Part shown: piece by piece, positions 1-6,940 of the stretch | Layout of the letters: every line of letters starts with the position of its first letter | How positions within the stretch are numbered: position 1 is the first letter of the stretch | From: Lachnospiraceae bacterium | GTDB taxonomy: Bacteria; Bacillota; Clostridia; Lachnospirales; Lachnospiraceae | Direction: 5' to 3' | NCBI GenBank assembly: GCA_024691065.1 | Contig: JAILOA010000080.1 | Location: forward strand, 1 to 13,222 | DNA: 13,222 nt | Notes under the pieces: model-generated | The model's input: only the letters and a program-made list of their open reading frames with translations | Database searches by the model: none | Told to the model about the DNA's origin: nothing | Translations under genes and position numbers: made by a program

Positions 1-120
1 CCTATTGGTATATGTATAACCAACCGGCATCGGCTCTCCCGCCTCAGTATCATAATATGATATTTGAGTCAGGACATCGCTTAAATCAATGCCTAAAATC
101 AAATTTCTCTCGTCTGCCAA
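1..120 (-). CDS. N-terminus of an Hsp70/actin-fold ATPase, DUF5716-like (partial, runs off left edge)
   Basis: Forty codons are visible, read from 120 down to the window edge, with no stop. The start is TTG at 118-120, preceded by a clean GGAGG at 128-132 with a 7-base spacer; no ATG fits as well. The product begins MADERNLILGIDLSDVLTQI. The segment LGIDLSDVLTQISYYD has the shape of the phosphate-1 loop of the Hsp70/actin ATPase fold (compare GIDLGTT in DnaK), where a first beta-hairpin binds nucleotide phosphate. From memory, Lachnospiraceae genomes carry an Hsp70-like protein (DUF5716) beside a DUF5717 protein, and this gene lies directly downstream of such a gene on the same strand. The fold call rests on one motif and on this context. 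The rest of the gene is outside the window, so its length and the other ATPase motifs cannot be checked. Confidence 0.72.
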   Translation of the reverse strand, partial: MADERNLILGIDLSDVLTQISYYDTEAGEPMPVGYTYTNR

Positions 121-127
121 CTGACTA

Positions 128-132
128 CCTCC
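128..132 (-). promoter_or_regulatory. Ribosome binding site that fixes the TTG start of the Hsp70-like gene
   Basis: GGAGG lies 7 bases upstream of TTG at 118-120. It is the evidence that a gene too short to stand out at the window edge is real and is translated independently of the DUF5717 gene. Confidence 0.75.
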
Positions 133-190
133 AAACGAAACTACCGTTTTTTACTCCCAACTTATATTTCCGGTCTCTATATTATCCCGG

Positions 191-316
191 ATAATCCTTT
201 TAAACATTCAGCTATCTCCGGCTTCTGCTCCCCGGCTAATCCCTCAAAACATTCAGCTATCTCCGGCTTCTGCTCCCCCGGCTAATCCTTTAAAACATTC
301 TGCTATACACCGGCTT
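191..316. repeat. Two and a half tandem 45-46-bp repeats between the DUF5717 and Hsp70-like genes
   Basis: Unit 1 is 191-235, unit 2 is 236-281 and a partial unit 3 is 282-316. Units 1 and 2 agree at about 41 of 45 positions, apart from one extra C in the C-run of unit 2. Shared core: attcagctatctccggcttc. On the minus strand units 1 and 2 translate as related 15-residue blocks (EQKPEIAEC followed by FEGLAG or LKGLSG). Stops and the one-base length difference break the frame, so no continuous protein is made. Unit 3 overlaps the end of an open in-frame extension of the DUF5717 gene (290-391). The remainder of the gap (121-190 and 317-391) shows no promoter or terminator that I can support. 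Confidence 0.85.
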
Positions 317-391
317 TATGTACCCGTACAGCTTTTGTATAACCATGCTCCCGGAAATTCTTTCAAATCTTTCCGTAATCTCAGGGCTTAT
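290..391 (-). other. In-frame open extension beyond the DUF5717 TAG stop
   Basis: After the TAG at 392-394 the same frame runs through 33 sense codons to TAA at 290-292. It encodes a basic, protein-like tail that begins ISPEITERFERISG and ends GYIKPVYSRMF. The last codons (KPVYSRMF and the TAA) coincide with unit 3 of the downstream tandem repeat. In the other two repeat loci of this window the repeat spans a gene's true stop codon. This suggests the gene once ended, or still can end, at 290. Chance openness over 33 codons is not excluded. Confidence 0.35.
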
Positions 392-3300
392 CTACCTTGA
401 ATACTCCTCAAAGCTTTCCACCAAAGCCTTCTTGTAGGCATATTCTCTTACAAATTTCAAAAACTCCTCGGAATTCCCATCATTGTAAGCCCTTATTATC
501 CTGTTAATGGAATAATAATCAAAGGAAGCTGTCTTTTCATCGTCACATTTTCCACTGATAACCCCTGATTTAAGGACCTTTCCGTCCATCAGTTCGCTAT
601 CCTCCCTTATGATACTGTATTCCACACATTCATCCTCAAAAATCAGGAAGCGCTTAATCCTTATTCCCTCATAAACATCCTGCATGAGTTCAACCTTAGG
701 TTCGCCCTTTGCTTCCTCTCCGTCTTTATAAACCCTATAGCTGATATTTATAACATCCTGAGGTGAAGATATTATCTGAATATTTTTATAATCATTACCG
801 CTTAGGTTAAGATCAAACTTACTTATAAAATCATCAAAGAAATCAAGCCACACGCCCTGTTCTCTAAAGGATTTAACCTGTTGCTCCACAAATTTCTTAT
901 ATTCCACAGGAAGCTCTTCTTCATTTGATAAAGCCTTTAAAGATGCGAGTTTAATACATCTCGAATCGCCCGGCCTTACAATCTTGGTCATATAAGGTAC
1001 AAGCCTTATGTCAAGCTCTCTACCCTTTATAAGGTATCTGTAGCTCATCATATTTAAAAATGCCATTAATATCGTTCGATTTGTGCCCTTTTTCTCAATG
1101 TATCTAAGGAACACCTTTACGACATCCTGATTGCTTTCCCCTGTATTTATTGCCTTAACAAGGATTCTCTCATCTAAATCGGCGATTGCAATGTTGCTGT
1201 TAAATGCGACCCTGTAAAGCTCAGCCATATCAGCTACCGTGCCATCGAAGTTTTTGCAAAGAAAATGAATTATATTATCCTCAGCCTTACCCTTCTTAAA
1301 GAGATGCATGGCAAATTTTTTCTTTAACTCATACTCTTCAGTCTCATCCTTATCATTTAAAAATGCTTCCGAAACAGCCGCAAGGGCCTTATTGCCGACC
1401 TTTTCATAGCCAAACAATCTGATACCCTCAATCGCCTTCATTACATTGTTTCTGCTGACACAAATCTCAACGATTCTTCCGGCCAAATCAGGATTTATAT
1501 ATTTCCATTTAAGATTTTTAAGGATTTTATCCAGTTCATCAGTGTCATATTCCTCATAAAAATCAATGATTATTTCAGAGTAAAGCTTTCTCCTGAAGTC
1601 CTTACTTATACCCTTTAAGAAATATAAACTCTTTCTGAGTTTCGATGCATTTTCACGAACCTTAATCGCTCCCTGCTTTTTATAGAGAAGGCTTATCAAT
1701 ACACCCGGATCCTTTTTACAATATTCATAACATTTATTTAAGAACATATCCACACGGATGAATTTCTTAACGGTATAGTCAACAGTACCTGCATATCTGT
1801 TTCCGTTAGCATCCGCAAGAACTATGGCGGCATCCTCATTATACAGGTTAATTATTGCCCTTCCCTGCACGAGTGGCACAAACTCTTCATTTTCAATCTG
1901 CGGATGACGCACATAAACTCCGACAATATCGGGACTTACGCACCATACCTCATAACAAAACAGGATATTTGTCATAAGCTCGGCATAATCTTCATCAATC
2001 ATTTCCATGGTAATATATTCTTCATAGAGAGTCGCGAGATCCTTATTTATGCGTTCATTCGCGAGCTGCTCCAATGTAAATTTCCTGATTATGTCATCAT
2101 AAGCTTTAAATATATTTCTGATTTTTTCTTTATTTTTTACAATGTAGGCATAAAGCGAAGCTCTCTTGGATATCTTAAGAGCCGTATCATATATGAAATA
2201 TTCCAAAACCTCTTCCGGAATCACTTCCATATCCTCATAATCCCAGGTGTACATATAATATTCATACAGTCCGGTAATTCTAAGCCCCTCAATTATACCT
2301 GCCTTATACCAAATGTGATACTCTTTATCATTCTTCTGAGAGCTTATAAGCATTGAGCAAATAGCTTTCAGGTATTCGACATTGCCATGAGCGGTATAAA
2401 GCTTCTCCATATCCTCAAAAACAATTTCGGAAAAACCTCTTCTGACACCGGCAAAATAAGCATATCTCTCGGATATTTCCTTTGAAATCAGATTATTATT
2501 GATTCCCCAATGTATAACCTGCACAAGTCCGTCAAATAAATCCCCGAAAAGCGATGGCTCCTTTAATAATAACTTACATATAGAATAATAGAGAACAGGA
2601 TTTGAATTTCCTGCATTTACATAATCTATAAGTTCATTAAATATAGCATTGATATCATATTGCTCTATATCACTTATAATGAGTAAACATGGTATTTTCC
2701 ATGAATGCGCATTGCTTTTGTAAGCACTGAGCAGATTCTTTTCAAAATCGAGAGCAGTATAATTTTTCGAAGCAGCTTCGGAATTAATTCCCTTACTGCC
2801 CATAATGCTATCCTCTGAAATATTTTCGAAAAGGCTTTCCAACCTGACTTCTAAGCCCCCGTTTTCCGGACCGCCTTCCAATCCCTCAAGCCCCGGCTTA
2901 TCACCGGTAGCGCCTTCCAATCCCTCGAGCCCCGGCTTATCACCGGTAACCTCTTTCGCACCTTCTTTTTTACCGGTATTTATGACCTCGTCTTTACTTC
3001 CGCCGGTTTCAGTCCGGGTGTCAGTTACATTTTCCGGATTCTTAAGCTTTGACTTATAAAGCAAATATGAAATTTCCGCATACAAATCCATATCATCATC
3101 GAAAAGCGTTTCCTCTTTATTTGCAAATTCCGTCTCTGCTCTCTTAAGCTCACCTATGCTATTATTACCTACGGCAAGGCTAAGCTTTAAAAGCTTTTTA
3201 AGCTTCTCGATACTATTATCTCTTCCTGAATTTTTCAAGAGCTCCTCGGCATTTTTTCTGTATTCTTCAAATGTAAAATTGCCGGAAATATAATCTACAT

Positions 3301-4237
3301 ACAGACGCAGGCAATTATAATAAAACTTTTGTGCCTTAATGGTATCTTCGAATTCGATTTTATTTAGAATTCCCGAAGAAACTACCACTTCCACACTACT
3401 GCTGTACACATCCGAATAAATATTAATATGCCCGAAATTCTCGCCTTCTTTAATAAATCCCGGATCACAGGTAAACATAAGCAGATATTCGCCGTTCTTA
3501 AAGCTGTCATCATTTATTCTATTGCTCTCTAAGGTTATAAAATTAGAATCTGTTTCAACGGTACAATTTGCATAACCCCAGGTACTTTTTCTTATTGTTA
3601 TTTCCTGTCTCCATGCAGTTTCGGACTCATTAATATTAATAACATTTTTATCAAACAGAAGTTCCACCGGCTTCTTTGCACCAATCGAAACCAGGTACTC
3701 TTCCATCGCAAACATTGCATTTTTATTCTTTTTAAGACTCTTATAAAGCATCTTATGCTTGGCATCATCACCGGTCAAATTCTTTTCAAAAGCCTCGGAC
3801 TTAAATATTTTGGCCGCCTTGCCAAGATTATCCTTTGCATAATCGCAGAATTCATCTATATTTTTTATCAGTCTGCCGTCTACATTTACGCCCGAAATCA
3901 CCTTTACAATAAGCGTCAACGTTTCACTTCCGCAGTCACTGAAAATGCGGATGATTCCCTTCAATATATCTCCCTTTTTCAAATGTATCGCATTAATTTT
4001 AATTTCAATATTGTTCGTAATACCCGAAAATTCACGATTTACAACCTCTATGAATTGCGTCTCCGATTTTACTTCACCGGAAAAATAAGAATTTGCATCA
4101 TTAGAAAGCACAAAGAGACAATTACACTCTGTGCCTTCAATTACTTCGACGGTTTTCTCATCGCCACTATCGATTTTTAAGTTTGGAATATTATATTGAA
4201 ACTCTTCTCTTGCATACTTAAGAACCTTGTTGTTCAT
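392..4237 (-). CDS. DUF5717-like giant protein: beta-sandwich domains plus alpha-solenoid, partner of an Hsp70-like ATPase
   Basis: A 1281-residue protein with no signal peptide or membrane segment, so probably cytoplasmic. Residues 10-115 and about 190-290 are beta-rich and look like two Ig-like sandwiches separated by a helical stretch. Residues 300-400 are helical. Residues 400-470 form an acidic, Gly/Pro/Glu-rich linker with two copies of TGDKPGLEGLEG. Residues 480 to about 1180 are mostly amphipathic helices, like a TPR/HEAT-type solenoid, with a small beta insert near 810-860. A beta-rich segment (about 1180-1245) precedes the helical end. No catalytic motif is visible, which fits a scaffold or substrate-binding role. 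The ATG at 4235-4237 has AAAGG 8 bases upstream. ProB is 97 bases upstream and the Hsp70-like gene begins 271 bases downstream. The family name is from memory of Lachnospiraceae proteins of this length and context; the function is unknown. The TAG stop may be premature, because the frame stays open for 33 more codons. Confidence 0.72.
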   Translation of the reverse strand: MNNKVLKYAREEFQYNIPNLKIDSGDEKTVEVIEGTECNCLFVLSNDANSYFSGEVKSETQFIEVVNREFSGITNNIEIKINAIHLKKGDILKGIIRIFSDCGSETLTLIVKVISGVNVDGRLIKNIDEFCDYAKDNLGKAAKIFKSEAFEKNLTGDDAKHKMLYKSLKKNKNAMFAMEEYLVSIGAKKPVELLFDKNVININESETAWRQEITIRKSTWGYANCTVETDSNFITLESNRINDDSFKNGEYLLMFTCDPGFIKEGENFGHINIYSDVYSSSVEVVVSSGILNKIEFEDTIKAQKFYYNCLRLYVDYISGNFTFEEYRKNAEELLKNSGRDNSIEKLKKLLKLSLAVGNNSIGELKRAETEFANKEETLFDDDMDLYAEISYLLYKSKLKNPENVTDTRTETGGSKDEVINTGKKEGAKEVTGDKPGLEGLEGATGDKPGLEGLEGGPENGGLEVRLESLFENISEDSIMGSKGINSEAASKNYTALDFEKNLLSAYKSNAHSWKIPCLLIISDIEQYDINAIFNELIDYVNAGNSNPVLYYSICKLLLKEPSLFGDLFDGLVQVIHWGINNNLISKEISERYAYFAGVRRGFSEIVFEDMEKLYTAHGNVEYLKAICSMLISSQKNDKEYHIWYKAGIIEGLRITGLYEYYMYTWDYEDMEVIPEEVLEYFIYDTALKISKRASLYAYIVKNKEKIRNIFKAYDDIIRKFTLEQLANERINKDLATLYEEYITMEMIDEDYAELMTNILFCYEVWCVSPDIVGVYVRHPQIENEEFVPLVQGRAIINLYNEDAAIVLADANGNRYAGTVDYTVKKFIRVDMFLNKCYEYCKKDPGVLISLLYKKQGAIKVRENASKLRKSLYFLKGISKDFRRKLYSEIIIDFYEEYDTDELDKILKNLKWKYINPDLAGRIVEICVSRNNVMKAIEGIRLFGYEKVGNKALAAVSEAFLNDKDETEEYELKKKFAMHLFKKGKAEDNIIHFLCKNFDGTVADMAELYRVAFNSNIAIADLDERILVKAINTGESNQDVVKVFLRYIEKKGTNRTILMAFLNMMSYRYLIKGRELDIRLVPYMTKIVRPGDSRCIKLASLKALSNEEELPVEYKKFVEQQVKSFREQGVWLDFFDDFISKFDLNLSGNDYKNIQIISSPQDVINISYRVYKDGEEAKGEPKVELMQDVYEGIRIKRFLIFEDECVEYSIIREDSELMDGKVLKSGVISGKCDDEKTASFDYYSINRIIRAYNDGNSEEFLKFVREYAYKKALVESFEEYSR
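2873..2950 (-). repeat. Two in-frame 39-bp repeats in the DUF5717 linker
   Basis: Two head-to-tail 39-base units (2873-2911 and 2912-2950) are almost identical and encode TGDKPGLEGLEGA/G twice, in the low-complexity linker at residues 431-456. The length is a multiple of three, so copy-number change keeps the frame and alters linker length only. Confidence 0.85.
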
Positions 4238-4334
4238 TTTCCTGACCTTTCATGTGGAGATATTATTCTTTCTTTACAATTAATCCTTGTATTAATGCGG
4301 ATATTCTTTAGTCTGCTTTGCTTGCTGAATTATA

Positions 4335-5135
4335 TTAATCTCTCTTGGAGAAAAATGTACCGACCGGCTTATCCTCAAACAAATCATAGAGCTTTTCAGG
4401 ATCCTTGCCGCTCATTAGTACTACGTCTATATCATTTTTAAATGCTCTCTCGACAGCATCTATCTTGGATGCCATACCACCGGTACCGAATTTTGTTCCC
4501 GCACCTCCTGCATAGCTTCTGATTCTCTCATCAATTGTTTCAACACGCTTGATAAGCTTTGCATTCTCATCTTCTCTCGGATCACCTGTAAAAAGTCCTT
4601 CTATATCGGACATAATTATAAGGAGATCCGAATCCAATATGCCTGCAACAATCGCTGCCAGGGTATCATTTTCTCCGACCTCAAGCTCCAACTCGTCGAT
4701 TGCCACGGTATCATTTTCATTTACTATCGGAATCGTGCCATATGAAATCATCTGGTTCATACCATTGATAACATTTTCACGTCTGTCCTCAAGCAATATA
4801 TATTTTGTAAGCAAAACCTGAGCTATGTTGATGCCATATTCCGAAAAATATTTATCGTAAATATACATAAGCTCGCACTGTCCGACTGCCGCACAGGCCT
4901 GCTTTTCCATAGTAGTAGCCGGTCTCTGGTTAAGGCCGAGCTTTCCGGCACCGAGACCGATTGAACCACTTGAAACCAATACAATTTCAAAACCGGTATT
5001 TTTCAAATCGGAAATAACTTTTACAAGCTTTTCCATTCTCCTTATATTAAGCATACCCGTTCTGTGATGGGTAATTGTAGAAGTGCCGATTTTTATTACT
5101 ATTCTTTTTCTCTTACTGATTTTAATGTTACTCAT
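4335..5135 (-). CDS. proB: Glutamate 5-kinase, PUA-less short form
   Basis: This enzyme phosphorylates L-glutamate with ATP to give glutamyl-5-phosphate, the first step of proline synthesis, in the cytoplasm. The 266 residues cover one amino-acid-kinase domain: VIKIGTSTITHHRTG (13-27, phosphate loop), LVSSGSIGLGAGKLGL (53-68), NVINGMNQM (121-129), IPIVNENDTVA (135-145), VGENDTLAAIVAGILDSD (153-170), MSDIEGLFTGDPR (175-187) and GTGGMASKIDA (217-227). Two-domain forms such as that of E. coli are about 100 residues longer because they add a C-terminal PUA domain; here the protein ends at GTFFSKRD just after the kinase domain. The ATG at 5133-5135 has only a distant AAGAGG (about 15 bases), so initiation may be modest. 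proA is not adjacent: upstream is the COG2426 gene (48-base gap), and the DUF5717 gene follows 97 bases downstream. Confidence 0.93.
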   Translation of the reverse strand: MSNIKISKRKRIVIKIGTSTITHHRTGMLNIRRMEKLVKVISDLKNTGFEIVLVSSGSIGLGAGKLGLNQRPATTMEKQACAAVGQCELMYIYDKYFSEYGINIAQVLLTKYILLEDRRENVINGMNQMISYGTIPIVNENDTVAIDELELEVGENDTLAAIVAGILDSDLLIIMSDIEGLFTGDPREDENAKLIKRVETIDERIRSYAGGAGTKFGTGGMASKIDAVERAFKNDIDVVLMSGKDPEKLYDLFEDKPVGTFFSKRD

Positions 5136-5183
5136 AATATTTCTTAAAACCTCTTTTTCTATGCATTTGATGCTTTACAGCCC

Positions 5184-5693
5184 TTAGGTAAAACTTGTAA
5201 TTAACCACGGTATGAAATATGAAACCGTACACATGATAAGTAAAGCCAGACAAATTCCAAGTAAAATAGCAGGAATACTCTTCTTTGGACGGATACCTAG
5301 GAGTGCTGCTATTAAAGACCCTGTCCATGCTCCGGTTCCGGGCAGCGGAATACCGACAAAAAGTACCAGCCCCAAAAATTCATATTTTTGAATCTTATCA
5401 CTCTTACTAAGAGCCTTTTTCTCGAGCTTTTCAATCTTAGGCTTCAAAAATTTTGTCTTCTTAAGCCAGTCAAATATATCTGTGATAAGCCATAAAATAA
5501 ACGGAATCGGGATAATATTTCCGATAGTACAAATAATAATTGCCTTTACAATAGGCACCTTAAGCACCGCCGCTGCTATGATTCCGCCTCTGAGCTCCAA
5601 AATCGGAAGCATTGAAATAATAAATATTACCCACTCTTTCGGAAGCTTGTCACCTAAAGTATCCGTAAAAAAATTAACTAAATCGTTTACCAT
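5184..5693 (-). CDS. COG2426-type small integral membrane protein (putative small multidrug export family)
   Basis: A 169-residue membrane protein with hydrophobic segments near 20-45, 48-72, 103-135 and 140-165. The family hallmarks are PILELRGGIIAA (30-41) and VGIPLPGTGAWTG (113-125), two half-site loops also typical of the wider DedA-like group. A charged cytoplasmic stretch (KKTKFLKPKIEKLEKKALSK, 78-97) separates the halves. The name small multidrug export protein is historical; I know of no firm substrate for this family. The ATG at 5691-5693 follows AAGGAAAGAG, a fair ribosome site. It lies between the mrp-type gene (99-base gap holding a perfect inverted repeat) and proB (48-base gap), so co-transcription with them is likely. 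Confidence 0.85.
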   Translation of the reverse strand: MVNDLVNFFTDTLGDKLPKEWVIFIISMLPILELRGGIIAAAVLKVPIVKAIIICTIGNIIPIPFILWLITDIFDWLKKTKFLKPKIEKLEKKALSKSDKIQKYEFLGLVLFVGIPLPGTGAWTGSLIAALLGIRPKKSIPAILLGICLALLIMCTVSYFIPWLITSFT

Positions 5694-5733
5694 TTTATCT
5701 CTTTCCTTAAATTATATTTTACTTGAAATTATC

Positions 5734-5768
5734 TCCATAATAAGCTGTATTTTCAGGCTTATTATGGA
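5734..5768. repeat. Perfect 12-bp inverted repeat between the Mrp-type and COG2426 genes
   Basis: tccataataagc at 5734-5745 and gcttattatgga at 5757-5768 flank an 11-base loop. The stem is AT-rich. On the minus strand, the direction of transcription, no T-run follows, so it is unlikely to be an intrinsic terminator. It could be an mRNA processing or stability hairpin, or a protein-binding site for control of the downstream genes. Confidence 0.8.
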
Positions 5769-5792
5769 TTTTATATATACTTTCTTTAAATA

Positions 5793-6665
5793 TTATTTCT
5801 TCATAAGATCTTCAACAAGTGTATCAACAGCCTCACTGAATCCTTCAATCTTCAAATCTTCGATTGAGCCCTTGTCTGCAGCACTTGAAATATCCGATGT
5901 AATCGGAATTCTTGCAAGCACCTTTAAGTTGTATTTCTCGGCAATTTCGTCAACCTTGCTCTCGCCGAATACATTTAAATGCTTTCCACAATCAGGACAT
6001 ACTACATAGCTCATATTTTCGATGATACCGAGAATCGGGATATTCATCATTTCAGCCATCTTAACAGCCTTCTGAACAATCATTGAAACCAAATCCTGAG
6101 GGCTGGTTACGATTACGATTCCGTTGATAGGAATGTTCTGGAATACTGTAAGCGCAACATCGCCTGTTCCCGGTGGCATATCAACATACATAAAATCAAC
6201 ATCCGACCAGATTACCTCTGACCAGAACTGCTTAACTGTTCCTGACATAACCGGACCTCTCCAAACAACCGGGTCGGTTTCATCTTCAAGAAGTGAGTTT
6301 ACGGAAATTGTCTGAATTCCTGTCTTGGTTACTACAGGGAAAATTCCTGTCTCATCGCCGGTTGCATGCTCTGTAAGTCCGAATTCCTTAGGAACCGAAG
6401 GTCCTGTTACATCGGCATCGAGAATTGCGGTTCTGTAATCTTTTCTCTGTGTCTCAACTGCAAGCATAGATGATACAAAGCTCTTACCAACGCCACCCTT
6501 ACTGCTGACTACACCGATTACCTTTCTTACTGTACTATATTGATTTAATTTTTCGAAAGGATCAGGATTTCCGCCCTTTCTGCTTGGACAATTAAGTCCG
6601 CAGGACGAGCAATCGCTAGGGCTACACTCCTCCGGATTTTTTGGATTGTTTGTGTTTTCACTCAT
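5793..6665 (-). CDS. Mrp/Nbp35-type P-loop ATPase, Fe-S cluster carrier
   Basis: A 290-residue member of the Mrp/ApbC/Nbp35 family, cytoplasmic proteins that carry and deliver [4Fe-4S] clusters in an ATP-dependent manner. The N-terminus has four cysteines (C14, C19, C22, C26) in an arrangement resembling the N-terminal cluster site of Nbp35. A deviant Walker A SSKGGVGKS sits at 54-62 with the signature lysine K56, followed by LDADVTGPS (82-90) and VDMPPGTGDVALT (161-173), which is the Mrp signature. The bridging-cluster motif CPDC is at 223-226. The ATG at 6663-6665 is preceded by AAGAGG with an 8-base spacer. The nearby [FeFe] hydrogenase is a possible client of Fe-S assembly, but it is about 5.5 kb away in another transcription unit, so that link is only inference. 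Confidence 0.9.
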   Translation of the reverse strand: MSENTNNPKNPEECSPSDCSSCGLNCPSRKGGNPDPFEKLNQYSTVRKVIGVVSSKGGVGKSFVSSMLAVETQRKDYRTAILDADVTGPSVPKEFGLTEHATGDETGIFPVVTKTGIQTISVNSLLEDETDPVVWRGPVMSGTVKQFWSEVIWSDVDFMYVDMPPGTGDVALTVFQNIPINGIVIVTSPQDLVSMIVQKAVKMAEMMNIPILGIIENMSYVVCPDCGKHLNVFGESKVDEIAEKYNLKVLARIPITSDISSAADKGSIEDLKIEGFSEAVDTLVEDLMKK

Positions 6666-6917
6666 AATATTTGCCTCTTTTCTATAAATAATAAGTTTAA
6701 ATCCCGGCCCGGACCTGTTAAACCCGGTAACTGCCGATATATTTTAAATCGTAAATGCATCCCTTACCCGGTTGCATTTTGATTTTTGACATTATCCAAT
6801 TATATTTTCCAATATCTGATTAAATGTTTTCTTTCATAATTCTAAAGCATTCTCAAATACCCCTATCAAGGTGCATTTTGCTTTATTTAGTTTTTTAAGC
6901 TTTATCAAATGCATTCC
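6666..6917. other. 252-base gap between dnaB and the Mrp-type gene, filled with degenerate dnaB-tail repeats
   Basis: The gap holds a second copy of the dnaB 3' end (6753-6787), a weaker third copy (about 6855-6880) and several CCCGG/CCGGG blocks (6704-6728). A TATAAT-like hexamer occurs on the minus strand near 6800 but has no convincing -35. I see no clear terminator after dnaB, so read-through from the gdpP promoter into the Mrp-type gene is possible. Confidence 0.6.
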
Positions 6918-6940
6918 CTACCCGGCTGCACTTTGATTAT
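6753..6940. repeat. Direct repeats of the dnaB 3' end, spanning its stop codon
   Basis: The segment 6907-6941, which includes the dnaB stop at 6918-6920, recurs at 6753-6787 with 30 of 35 bases identical (shared start aaatgcat, shared core acccgg, then tgca and tttgatt). On the minus strand the authentic copy reads NNQSAAG-stop and the downstream copy reads KNQNATG-stop. A weaker copy at about 6855-6880 keeps ggtgcattttg. The 154-base offset is close to three units of about 51 bases, so this may be an old tandem array with a decayed middle. Confidence 0.75.

Noticed and set aside
191..316. Short repeats as a CRISPR array
   Set aside because: The units are directly adjacent without unique spacers, vary from each other, and no cas gene is present.
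1904..2356. Plus-strand ORF of 150 codons inside the DUF5717 gene
   Set aside because: It is fully antisense to a long, well-formed reading frame, has no ribosome site and has no recognisable domain; the same holds for the plus-strand frame at 3755-4180.
5128..5328. Minus-strand ORF of 66 codons overlapping the end of the COG2426 gene and the start of proB
   Set aside because: It lies in another frame of a gene with clear family motifs and has no ribosome site of its own.
5700..5792. Similarity between the end of the Mrp-type gene and the sequence before the COG2426 start, as a fourth 3'-end repeat
   Set aside because: The matching bases are almost all A and T and the alignment needs gaps, so it could be base composition alone.
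6790..6840. TATAAT-like hexamer as a promoter for the Mrp-type gene
   Set aside because: No acceptable -35 box at 16-18 bases and no extended -10, in a strongly AT-rich gap.
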